A program made the position numbers and the translations under genes. Shown here piece after piece: positions 54,435-64,000 of a DNA stretch of 64,000 nt. The stretch lies in assembly GCA_004352715.1 (NCBI GenBank), contig SCFE01000083.1, positions 406,776 through 470,775 on the forward strand, written 5' to 3'. The notes beneath the pieces were generated by a model. It had not been told where the DNA came from. It did no database searches and worked only from the letters and a program-made list of their open reading frames with translations. This stretch comes from Hofstenia miamia. Its lineage: Eukaryota > Xenacoelomorpha > Acoela. How positions within the stretch are numbered: position 1 is the first letter of the stretch; the number at the start of each line of letters is the position of its first letter.

Positions 54435-56450
54435 ATGACTTTATTTAGCCGCTGAAGGTATACACTACAAAAAATATAAAAACAAGTCAAGTTTTACGGC
54501 AGCGAGGACAATCACTGGAGATGAAATAGGAGCAGATGGAAGAGTAGGGGATGTTGGAGAAGGGCTCAGCAAAGAGGAAGGACATCAAAGATTTATTGAA
54601 GCTCGGCGACGGCGAAAATAAATCAATCGCTGTTGGGGGGTTGAGAGTCAAGGTGTAATTAGCAGCAGTACAAGCACGGTTGAAAAACGAGTGAAGGGTG
54701 CGATGTTTCTTGGGACGACGAATTGAGAAAGTGACATCATCAGAGCGAGTGGAGCGGCAATTAGAGAACTTAATGAAATTAAAAGGATCAAGATCCAATT
54801 TGCGAGTGAACAGTCGATCGAACAAGAGGGGATCACAGGCATGGAAGTAAAGTGATAGCTAGAGATTGGAGAATTTGAGAAGGGCGTCTTTATATTGCAA
54901 GGGAGGGATCCATTTGAAGGCACGCTTTTGGAAACGTTCCATAGAGTGAAACAAGGAACGGGAAGGCCAACAACAGGGAGAAGCATAGAGAAGAATGGCG
55001 CGGGGAATGGACTTGAACAAAGAGAGTTTCACAGCAGCCGTGGAATTAAAGGGAACATTGCAGAAGAGGGCAAAGAGTGAGGAATTAGCTTTGAGGAGAC
55101 GTAAGGACACATGACCAGACCAATTTAAGTTATCAACAAGTTGAACACCAAGATGAGCATGATGAGGGGAAAAGTTCACAGGAAGAGGAAGATCATACGG
55201 GAGGATACAGAAAAGGAAATGCCACACGTTTTGGTTGGGCTAAAATCAAGATGGGTAACAGAAAACCAAGTAGACAAAAGCTCAAGATCAGAGGTATTAT
55301 TGGAGGCAAAAGAATAACCAACGTTGAAAATCTCAGTGCATCAACGTACAGTAGACAGAATGAGTTGAAGACAGATTGAGGGAGGTCGTTGATAGGAACA
55401 AGGAAGAAGAGAACAGCAAACACGGAACCTTGAGGAGCACCACTAGAGACAAGAGCAGAGGAAGAAAGACGAGTTGATTTTAACACACTGACTACTATTG
55501 GACAGGTAAGACTGAAAGAGTTCGATGAAATCAGCATCAAAGCCAAATATACATAATTTGTCAAGAAAGATAGAATGAGGGAGCCGATCAAAAGCTTTAG
55601 AATGTCAAGAAAAATAATGCAACCAGGATCATTACGATCAGAGTGGAAATAGCAGTTTTCAATCAAAGTGAGCAAGTTTGTGATGGTAGAACGACCCGGA
55701 AGGTTACCATGCTGAGAAGCGGAGAAGTGACAAATTTTAGGGAACACATAACGAAAGACAAAACGCTCAAAGATTAATGGCAACCGAGAAAGAATAGCTA
55801 TTGGACGATAAGAATTGACTTGAGAGGAGGGAAGCTGATTGGATTTTAAAAGTGGAGAGATCCAAGATGTTTTCAAGCAAGGTGGAAACCGCTTAGAGGA
55901 GCAAATGTTGAAGAGATGTTTTAAATGGATGGAAAGAGTTGAGGAAGTTTCGTGGATTATAAAGGATGGGACGCCATCAGGATAGCAATGATCAGACAAC
56001 TTGCAGGACTTAAGCATGAGGGAAATATCATGGGCATTGAAGACGATGTCACATAGGCGAATCAGTTTGGAGGTGGCAGGAGGACCAGGACAGAGAGAGA
56101 CAGGATCAGAAAAATTCGAGGAGAAATAGGCATTGAAGAGATCAGCTTTCTCTAGTTCCGAGTAAGCAGAAAGATGGTTCCAATTCAAACTGGGGAGGTC
56201 AGGTTTGGAATGCAGGGAACGCAAGAAAACATAAGAGTTTTGAAGAGATCCAGATGAGAAGCTGGACAACAGAAATATTGTAGAGTTCCATGAATTTGAT
56301 GATGTCTTTTGTAATAGAAGAGGACTGTAACGGCGTTTTAAATATTGGAGTTTATTCAAAGAGTGTACAGTAAGGGATGAGAAATAGAAAGGGAGAAAAA
56401 TACTCTTTTTCCGACGACGAGGAACAAATCATTAAATAACTTGGTGATTG
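54435..56450 (-). mobile_element. non-LTR retrotransposon (LINE), copy 2, decayed
   Basis: Same family as 20.7-22.85 kb, with the same 3' terminus (ATGACTTTATTTAGCCGCTG) next to a (TA)n tract. Reading leftward from about 56450: linker (RRRKKSIFLPFYFSSLTVHS), then RT from FSSNFS at about 56115. It is frameshifted within the FLDISKAFD block (reads FLDILKLL) and at YVDD (reads LLYVDALRF). The C-terminal pieces are at 55227-54859 and 54825-54487, ending CPRCRK. It retains linker sequence deleted in copy 1 but lacks the endonuclease. Confidence 0.88.
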
Positions 56451-57280
56451 AAGGTGTAACAGTCATCAACAGAAAAAGAGTCATTATATATAGCCAATGT
56501 AACGAATTACTGTAATATCTTACAAAATCCTAATAACAATAAACAACGGGCTACAATATACAATAAATTAACGGGTTTTGTAATATTTTTCCAATTTTGT
56601 AAACAATGAATATATATAGAAATATTCGAATATATTATTTGATTTATGTATTGAATACACAACATATTCTTAGTATAAGCTTCAGTTAATATTTACAATT
56701 TCAAAAATTCTATAAGTGTAAAAATTAAAAAGTGGGAGTAATATAAATAAGTTACGCACATGTTAATGAGCTAATATATTATATTAGCATACCCATACGT
56801 AAATCCAATTTTATTTCAAATAGTTACCCAAATTTAACGAAAGCCATGTGTCAAACATTCTGTACAGATATATGAGATTTAGCTATCTTTTACTCTAAAT
56901 CTGTTTAAGAAATTACAAGATAAGATATGAGCAGTTTGATTAGAATGTCAAAAAACTAACTTAAGACTTCTTTATATTATTAATACAAATTGATTTTTCA
57001 TAATTAGTCACAATTGCCTAGTAAGTTGGGATAATTAGTTAAAACTTCGTAACAACCAATCTCTGAAAAACTGATTAGCATTAAACTTTAACAATTACTA
57101 ACGAAATATACATTATTGAAGTGTTCATATTGTGTTAATTGGCAAACTCTCATTATGTGTTGATTTATATATAATAGTATTTAAAATGTACAAACGTTTT
57201 AAAATAATTTAAAATAATTCTCCCGTTAATTTCAATATTGTAATATGAAATTGGTAGAATAGAATGCCATCTAGCGTCGT
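56451..57280. other. AT-rich sequence upstream of the SRP RNA gene
   Basis: No coding region was recognised. The last part may hold upstream promoter elements of the SRP RNA gene. Confidence 0.5.
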
Positions 57281-57294
57281 TTCTCATATACGCG

Positions 57295-57305
57295 TAATAA
57301 ATAGA
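57295..57305 (+). promoter_or_regulatory. TATA-like element upstream of SRP RNA
   Basis: TAATAAATAGA lies about 21-31 bp before the predicted RNA start, the position of the TATA-like element in external pol III promoters. The call rests on position and sequence only. Confidence 0.4.
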
Positions 57306-57325
57306 GCATAATAAAAATGTCAATC

Positions 57326-57627
57326 GCCGGGCGTAGTGGCGTGCGTCTGTAACTTCAGCTACTTGAAGGGCTTGAACTAGAGGATCGCAGTTAGTGGAGG
57401 ACATTACTCTGATTATTCATACGTAGATCTTGCGTCCCGCCTAAGCTCTCTGTCAATATGGGGATTACTCGAAGGAGTTATTTCCAGGTTGTTTAAAGAG
57501 ACGTGAACCGGCCCAGGGCGGCAACGCAGCAGGCAAAAGCTTCCGCAGTGAGTAGTAGAGGGATAGCGCGAGTGAGTGTGATAGTTAGAGTTACTTCGTT
57601 GATATGTGAGACCTAGTTCATTGTTTT
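57326..57627 (+). ncRNA. signal recognition particle RNA (7SL/SRP RNA)
   Basis: About 302 nt, the usual metazoan length. The Alu domain begins GCCGGGCGTAGTGGCGTGCG and has the conserved TCTGTAAC turn and CAGCTACTTG, then GAGGATCGC. The S domain has CAATATGG, CCAGGTTGT, GTGAACCGGCCCAGG, a helix-8 loop GGCGGCAACGCAGCAGG and GTAGTAGAGGGATAGCGCG, all in family order. Helix 5 closes: TGAACTAG (57370-57378 region) pairs with CTAGTTCA (57613-57620). The RNA ends at a T-run (TTTT, 57624-57627), a pol III terminator. SRP RNA scaffolds the particle that pauses translation and targets secretory ribosomes to the ER. Internal motifs look intact, so a functional gene is favoured over a SINE or pseudogene. 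Confidence 0.95.
57624..57627 (+). terminator. pol III T-run at the SRP RNA end
   Basis: TTTT directly after the closing strand of helix 5, in the position expected for pol III termination. Confidence 0.6.
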
Positions 57628-57912
57628 ATCATTACATTCAAACAGGGTTGGCAAATACAAATATCCCTATTTTTAAAACGCAATTTTTTGATTAATATGC
57701 TTTTAAGCAATTTTGTTATGACAAGGGCTCATAAAATTTTAGACGTTGAATGTTCCTGTAATTGTATTCTGTAATGTAGTGGATAGTTAAATATCAAGCG
57801 AACGGTGAATTCCATCAACGCCGCAGACTGAATCTGATTGGCTGACGTTGATTTCGCTTGTGGCAAGTTCTGCTTCCTTATCCTCGATGCGTACAAAAGA
57901 ATGCAAAGAACG

Positions 57913-58570
57913 ATTTTACTTCATTTCGCTTTGTAGACTATTAGCGTGACCCCTGAATCTGAAGCATTGTGTCGTATTGACTGAAGTAAAATGGCTGCGT
58001 AAAAAATCCAGAAGAGGAAGTTCAAGTTTTTTCTGGATAACAGTCCCAACACAACTGATTGATTTATTTTTCAAGTCATTACACAATTGCTGTGACATTG
58101 AAAAATTGTCCATCATCACGTTGTAGCCTTTTCGTTCTATTCCTTCCAACAGCTTCGAAACAACGTGTTGACTAATACTGAGCCCGACAGGCCGGGTTTC
58201 ATCTTTCCCCAAGTAAGGGAAACGGTTTATCAAGTATTTTGAATCTGCATCAGTGGGAAGCCAAAATTTAATGCTGAATTTATCAGATTTATTTTCCATG
58301 AACTGTGTGAATCTACAACGCGCCTTTGTGGGAAAAAAGCTGTTCATCAGTGCACAAGTTCATACCCGGTATGTAACACCCCTTACAATTCTCAATAAAC
58401 TCTGTCCAGACTGCAGACATTAGAGCGAATTTGTCACTTTGAAGCCTTTCTCGTCGTTCACTTTTCACATCGAACCTAAGCACTCGCATGATTTCTTCAA
58501 ACCTTTTTCTGGGCATGGCGTTTCTTAAAAAAAGGCAAACCCCATTTTTCTGACCATAAGTTATGCCATT
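57913..58570 (-). pseudogene. piggyBac-family transposase fragment
   Basis: Reading leftward from about 58570: NGVCLFLRNAMPRKRFEEIM and RVLRFDVKSERRERLQSDKF, then MNLCTDEQLFSHKGAL with the first catalytic Asp. One frame over come FFPTKARCRFTQFMENKSDK, WLPTDADSKYLINRFPYLG and YNVMMDNFSMSQQLCNDL with the second Asp (MDNF). After SCVGTVIQKKLELP another frameshift gives SGVTLIVYKAK. The third Asp block and the zinc-binding C-terminus are missing. It belongs to a different piggyBac subfamily from the intact element at 35.1-36.9 kb. Confidence 0.85.
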
Positions 58571-58682
58571 GCATATTTTTTATGCTCAGGACACCCCGTA
58601 GGTAACACAGGCCTATAAAGGTTTCCAACTTTCCGACGTTTACCGGCTAATTGGATCCTAATATGCGCTTACCTTCTGTTAA

Positions 58683-60971
58683 GGCACCGTGCGCACTAGT
58701 GATTTTTAATTTACGTAAAAACGAAACTACAGTTTACAAAATAGAACACAGAGCTTTCTTTACGTCAACGCGCACTAGCAATTTAATGATCACAGAAATT
58801 AAAAAATTCCTGCGTGATCTATTGTCGCGTTGATTAAACTGTTGACGCATAAAATATAACATGTGTTTTCAATAGATGTGCGCGCACTGCAATTAATTAA
58901 TTGATCAATTCGTAAAAATGAGAGACATTGATTCATTCATTAGCGAGCCGCGAATTATAATTTATAGTTAAAAGATTATTCTTACAAGCAGTTTAAGGAC
59001 AAATTATGCGATAGCTTAATGAAGAGGAGTTTTTTTAAAATTGGACTGAATTAATTGACTTGGAAAGATGGATCAAGCTATTATTTCGCTCAGTACATGT
59101 ATTAAGTAAAAGAGCTTTATATGTCCGATATCAATGCTCATATTTAGAATTTGGAATTTGACATTGTTTAGCCTAAATATTCATGTATAATCTATTTTCT
59201 TAAGATATTTTTTTCATGTTACTATCAGTGGCGTCACGGTAAATTTGGGGGCCTGGTGCGAGATGTCGATTTGGGGCCCCCATCCCACAACTCCCAAATT
59301 TATGCATTACATTTTCAGTAACCGTTTTGGTGTATACTACATACCAAATATTTTGTCCCTGTGTAACTATTAGACCTCCAAAATATTTTAAAATTGTTTT
59401 TTAATTTTTTTTTCAAATGTTAGGCCTCCATTTTTTGTTATATTTATATACTTACTTTGTTATTTTGCTGTGTTGCGACCCAAAAGGCTCCAAATTCCGC
59501 ATTTCGGTCCCAGCTTGTTTAAAACTGCTTATAATAAGTTTTATGTCTATTTTTGGAAAATTAAAAATTTTATTGCTCATGCGGTCGCTACCACTCAGTG
59601 ACGCCACTTATTACTATGGCACTGCTCTAACCAATGAAACCGAAAAATTTCTTTACGAAAATTTGTATTTTTTGCATGTTATTTTTAGGCTAAGCGCGCA
59701 CTAGTGATTTTTAATTTGCCCAATCGTTCATTTTAGAATGGATTTCATTAAGAAAAGGCATGTCTTACGGCCATAATTAAATTACCAAAAGCACATAAAA
59801 GACTATTCTAGATTGAGTGCACACTCTATGAAGTTTATAAAATTACTTTTGAATGAATACGCAGTGTTTTGATGAATTACTGGAATTAGTTAGACTAAGA
59901 ATAACATGCAAATACAAATTTTTCTGTCTAATTGGTTGGAAGCATGCCATAGTAATGAAGTGGTGTTGCTGAGGTGTGCGACTTCACCGTGCAATTAAAG
60001 TTTTTCTTCTCCAAAAACAGAAATAAAACTTATTATAAGCAATTTTAAACAAATTTGGGGCCCCAAGTTTGAAATTTTGAGCTTCTTGGGGTTCAACATA
60101 TCAAAATAAAAGAGTAATTATATAAATATAGCAAAAAATTGAGGGCCAATACTAGAAAAAATCTTTAATAACCAATTTTGGATGTCAAATAGTTATGCAG
60201 GTACAAAATATTTATTGAAAAGTATCTAGTATGCACCAAAGAGGCCAATGAATAATTAATACATAAATTTTGGAGTTGTTGGATGGGGGACCGAATTGAC
60301 ATCCCGCTCCAGGCTTCCAAATTTACCTTGACGCTACTGATAGTAACATGAAAGAATATCTGTTTTTGCATCTTCAAAAACTAGATTCTACACGGACATT
60401 TAGGCTATAAGCATGTCAACTGTTGCATATACTTAACTATATTAAGTTCACATGTGAACAGTTTAGTTTTTATTAAATAAATTATAAATATAAGCATTGA
60501 TATCAAACAGACAAACAGTTGTTTAAAATAAAATAAAAGCTCTGGTATTTAATACATGTAATGAGCTAAATAACAGCTTGATCCTTCTTTCCAAGTCAAT
60601 TAATTCAGTCCAATTTTCAAAAAACTCATCTTTATAAAGCTTTGGCCACAATATTTTTTAAAATGCTGCTTGTAGGAATAATCTTTTAACTATACATTAT
60701 AATTCGTGGCTGGTTCGGAATGAATCAATACCTCTCATTGAAGAATTGTTCAATTAATTAATTGCAGTGCGCGCATGTCCATTGAAGACACTGTTTTATT
60801 TTATGTGTCAACCGTTTAACAACGCAAAACTAGACCATGCAGGAATTTTTTAATTTCTGTAATCATTTAATTGCTAGTTCGCGGTGACGTAAAGAAAGCT
60901 CTGTGTTCTATTTTGTAAACCAAATAGTTTTGTATTTACGTAAATTAAAAATCACTAGTATGGGCGAGGCC
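58683..60971. mobile_element. foldback element flanked by TTAA
   Basis: TTAA at 58679-58682 and 60972-60975. The ends read GGCACCGTGCGCACTAGTG and, complemented, GGCCTCGCCCATACTAGTG. Arms of about 0.9 kb (58683 to about 59575 and about 59990 to 60971) are inverted copies, including GATTTTTAATTTACGTAAA, a GGCGTCACGGTAAATTTGGG block and a GCTTATAATAAGTTTTAT block. TTAA flanks suggest mobilisation by a piggyBac-type transposase, but no coding capacity is present. Part of its loop (59693-59905) has a further inverted copy just outside, at 60976-61178. Confidence 0.8.
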
Positions 60972-60975
60972 TTAA

Positions 60976-61250
60976 TCTAACTTAATTGCAGTAATTCAGC
61001 AACCCGAGCAAAACACTGCGCATTCATTCGAAATAATTAAAAAAATTCGTAGTATTCACAAAATTTAGAAGTCTTTTTATTTATTCAATTATTACCGTAA
61101 GACATGCTGTGAATTAATAAAATCCATTCTAAATGAACAATTCCTCAGATTAATAATCACTAGTGCGCGCTTGACAAAATTTTGATAAACTATTTAATTT
61201 GTAAATTATGTAGTTTTGTAAATTAAAAAATCAACAGTGCTCGCTTAGCC
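60976..61250. repeat. inverted copy of the 59693-59905 segment
   Basis: Shares the GAATGAATGCGCAGTGTTTT and CACTAGTGCGCGC landmarks in inverted order with 59693-59905, which extends the palindromic architecture beyond the TTAA-flanked element. Confidence 0.65.
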
Positions 61251-61499
61251 TATTACTTATAGCTTTCTAAAAAAGTGAGTTATACTGTTTATCAATATTT
61301 ATAAATACGCAGAAGTTGTGAATTCTGTTAATTTAAGTTTTGTTACCCTAACTTCTATTTGCTTTTACGTTTGCTATTATAAATTTCCCCAACCGTATAT
61401 TTAATTAACTTTTTAGCATTTTTCTAATAATAACTTTTTCTCAAATTTCCCCTTTATTATCTTTTATTATCTTTATTTATATTATGTTATTGATCAGTA

Positions 61500-61735
61500 T
61501 GATCAACGCTTAGGTATCACTTCGGGCGGCATGTAAGATAACCATAAGCTCTAAATGGTCGGATGGTTAAGCTCCTTAGTCTGGGTGATAGTAGGAATAG
61601 GTATAAGGATGAGTACGATTAGGAAGTGCGGTTTGCATGTAGCTATAATTGTTGTATTTTCTCTAGTCTAAATTGAGCTGAGAATTAGATATTGGAAGTG
61701 GTTCGTCGCTTCGGCCGGAGGCCATGATTCTGTAA
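61500..61735 (-). pseudogene. exon-like remnant with three stop codons, unrecognised
   Basis: Reading leftward: a 3' splice-site-like TTCTTCTTACAG (about 61727-61738), then ATCATGGCC in good start context and a frame MASGRSDEPLPISNSQLNLD, stop, YNNYSYMQTALPNRTHPYTY and SYYHPD, two more stops, then DHLELMVILHAARSDT. Codon use and composition are coding-like and the base composition is less AT-rich than the flanks. All visible stops are TAG or TAA and each would be a Gln codon after one C-to-T change. The protein family is unknown. It may be a decayed host exon or retrocopy. Confidence 0.35.
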
Positions 61736-61739
61736 GAAG

Positions 61740-63400
61740 AAGTTTGGAATTAATTTGTTCTCTGAATACTCGTTAACCTATGGAATGAACATTCCTTTGT
61801 TTTCTCAAAAGATAGAATTACTTAATTAACTAGTAGTTTCATCGGTTGTTTATTATTTCTAAAGATGGAATGCTTGCTGAGTGTTGCACGTGCTTCTACC
61901 ACAAGTCAAGCATTCTACAATAGGTGCATTCATGCATATTTTTATTGACTTTTTTTAATTTAACGAAATCATTTTGACCAGCCCTAATTTCGAATTACAA
62001 TATATTCGTTTTGAAAATTTTAATTGAATCTAAAGCAAAAGTTATGAACAAAGTTATAGGTCTGAACGCGATAAAACTTTGTTGTGAATATTTTAATTCC
62101 CAAAAAGTTGAAACAATGTTGTAGGTCTGAACGCTAATTTAGACAAAATAAAATCAAAATAATTTACATATGCACATGCTCCGAGAGTTAACACAACACT
62201 ATGAATCTCTTTCAATCCCCTCATCAGCCCATAAAAACGCACAAGAATTCAGACTACTTCTGTAATCATTGATAAAAATAATTGCGGCCCCAAATAGTAA
62301 ACAAACCTCATTGATAGAGGGTGATGCAACGTATCAATTGGATTTTATATTTGGATAATGATGAATAGTCATTTTTTACTGGGTATTACAACAAGAGATA
62401 ATTTGTAAAGCAATGAGAGCAAACGACTTGTTTCCATTTTTACTACTGTTTCTATTCATGTTTATATTTTTTGTGTTCTATGTTTGTAGATATGTTATCC
62501 ATTTTAAAATTCACCTTGAATTTCCTATTTAGTTGTTGTTTTTGAGTTTCTTTCGCAGTGCATTGATTTTGTTTTAACTCTGTCAAATACAACTAAACTA
62601 GTTGCCTCTGACTCTGTTTAAAAACAATATTTTTAAATAAGTAAACTTTCAAATTACAAAAAGTGATAAATTCATGCAATAATTGTACATTTTTTCAACA
62701 TTATTCCAAAATTGTAACGATTGTGCGTATAGATAGTTGGCTTCATTTTATTTTATATCGAATATTCAAGATGTAAATAAATATTTAAATAAATAGTAAT
62801 TTAACACAATTCCACTAAGTAATATGTAATCAAGGAGACTAACATCAAAATATTTATTTGTAGTTGGGTACATTAAATGCAAGGGTAAATTTTATCAAAA
62901 ATGAATTTATAATTTAGAAATGACGAGTTATTTACTCAATCTTTTCTACTTGAATATAAGATAATTAATTCTAAGCACAGTAATTAATTTTTAATACATA
63001 AATCACTGACAGTTTTATGGCTTGAAAATACTCATATTTCCGTTGTTTTAGTGCACACCCCTGTGACATTTTAAAACAAAAATTTTTAAATATTGACTTT
63101 AGCAAAATTTTAACAAGAATTTTACTAGAAAATCATAAAAAGCGAGTTATGTCAAATTTCTAAATTTCTGTGCAAAAATAGTACTTACATAGGAAGAAAT
63201 TGGGTTCATTTAATAATCTAAGAAATATTATCTTCAATTTCGCGCGTATGAAATTTGCTATGTAATACATTAGTGAGAAAATGAAATAATAAATTCTGAC
63301 GTTTCTTTATCATCTAGAAAAGCCTCTATGAGCAATCCCTGTCAGGAAGGTTTTGTCTGACATTTCACTATTGCATATTATGTTGTTGATCTCTTAAAGA
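61740..63400. other. AT-rich sequence, no gene seen
   Basis: No coding region, RNA or element end was recognised. Confidence 0.55.
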
Positions 63401-63402
63401 AC

Positions 63403-64000
63403 TTGCCAGGATTTTTAAAAATTTTATTCCCACATCGATTTTTCAATAGAAAAATTGAAAGTGTCTATTTCAAACACGTTTTACACCAAAACCTATTAAT
63501 CTATAAAACCCTCTATGACGATTTATTGCTGACTAAGCCTTCTTGTTTAAATCGCGCTATTTCACTTTGTTGTAAAACATGTAATGAACTTTCAAATTAA
63601 ATCATCGCACAACACTTATTTTGAAGCAAATCAATTTAATTTTCCTCAAAACAATTTAAAGCACCTAGCAAAGAAAGCTTCTTACATGAACTTACATCTT
63701 CTAATCCATGGCTAAAAAATTTTATAACCAACAATGAGGATACATCTTTTTTATACTCATATTCTGTAAAATCGGGAGACTATAATGTTGTGTTCAGATG
63801 TAGTACAGAAATTAGAAGCAAAATTTTAGAAAAAGGCTACCTTAAGTATATTTACAAAGTGTATAAAGTAAAAGACCTAATCAAGCCATGACAATGCACA
63901 TTGTGTTGTAAATTCGGACATCTACGAAAAAACTTGTGATCAAAGACCAATATGCGGAATTTGTAATGAAAATCATCTCATTACTAATTGCAAACAACAT
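63403..64000 (+). pseudogene. LINE ORF1-type (Gag-like) zinc-knuckle fragment, runs off the window
   Basis: After a 65-codon open piece (63403-63600) the sequence continues out of frame with SFLYSYSVKSGDYNVVFRCS and KILEKGYLKYIYKVYKVKDL, a stop, then CTLCCKFGHL and, one frame over, KTCDQRPICGICNENHLITN followed by Cys. The paired CCHC knuckles (CxxCxxxGHxxxxC, CxxCxxxHxxxxC) are typical of ORF1 proteins of non-LTR retrotransposons, which bind element RNA. One nonsense and at least one frameshift mark it as dead. The following ORF2 would lie beyond 64000. Confidence 0.65.

Noticed and set aside
57165-57404. Minus-strand 79-codon frame over the SRP RNA start
   Set aside because: No family, and the sequence is explained by the structured RNA on the other strand.
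59417-59704. 95-codon plus-strand frame in the foldback
   Set aside because: Lies largely in the inverted arm, whose partner has no matching frame; no family recognised.
61975-61990. ACCAGCCCTAA resembling a hAT terminal repeat
   Set aside because: Too short and without a partner or target duplication.
1-64000. tRNA, 5S/18S/28S rRNA, CRISPR arrays and bacterial operons
   Set aside because: Looked for by eye (TTCRANY-like T loops, conserved rRNA words, regular short repeats with unique spacers). Nothing convincing; the GTGAC array has spacings and context unlike CRISPR.

Overview
This is a window of AT-rich, intron-containing eukaryotic DNA, most likely from an invertebrate animal. The evidence is a conserved animal ribosome-biogenesis gene with canonical GT/AG introns, a 7SL-type SRP RNA gene, and a transposon load typical of invertebrates (hAT, piggyBac, Tc1/mariner, pogo/Tigger, MULE, Penelope-like, non-LTR LINE, Ty3/gypsy). 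I cannot name the species. Several N runs and single Ns are flanked by direct duplications, so part of the repeat structure is assembly artefact.

Layout. 0-10.5 kb: a broken Ty3/gypsy-type retrotransposon with three direct LTR-like repeats, gag-protease on the minus strand, RNase H-integrase on the plus strand, and an unrecognised reading region after integrase. 10.9-15.6 kb: short repeats, a possible non-autonomous element and a mariner tail, with a 1-kb gap. 15.7-17.7 kb: a tandem repeat carrying nine copies of a 14-bp GTGAC-N4-GTGAC motif. 20.7-22.85 kb: a LINE with a 603-codon reverse-transcriptase frame. 25.3-32.6 kb: a hAT element with 8-bp target duplications, a pogo/Tigger element and a broken hAT-like transposase gene. 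33.8-38.4 kb: a long foldback element whose right arm is split by a complete piggyBac element with an intact 587-residue transposase and its own nested MITE. 40.4-41.7 kb: LINE and hAT fragments.

The only convincing host protein gene is UTP25 (digestive organ expansion factor). Four plus-strand exons lie between 42,270 and 53,152, and the gene runs on past the part I can see. Its 9.2-kb intron holds a Tc1 element, a hAT-like gene cut by a MULE with a perfect 9-bp target duplication, and a hAT/mariner patchwork. Downstream lie a Penelope-like fragment, a second LINE of the 20.7-kb family, a full-length SRP RNA gene (57,326-57,627), a piggyBac transposase fragment and a 2.3-kb TTAA-flanked foldback element. 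The window ends in a LINE ORF1-type zinc-knuckle sequence.

The genes do not form an operon or pathway. Two host functions are visible (UTP25 in pre-rRNA processing, SRP RNA in protein targeting); nearly everything else is mobile DNA, often nested. The items most worth following up are the SRP RNA gene, the intact piggyBac, the GTGAC motif array, the unknown post-integrase reading region and the dated nests of insertions.
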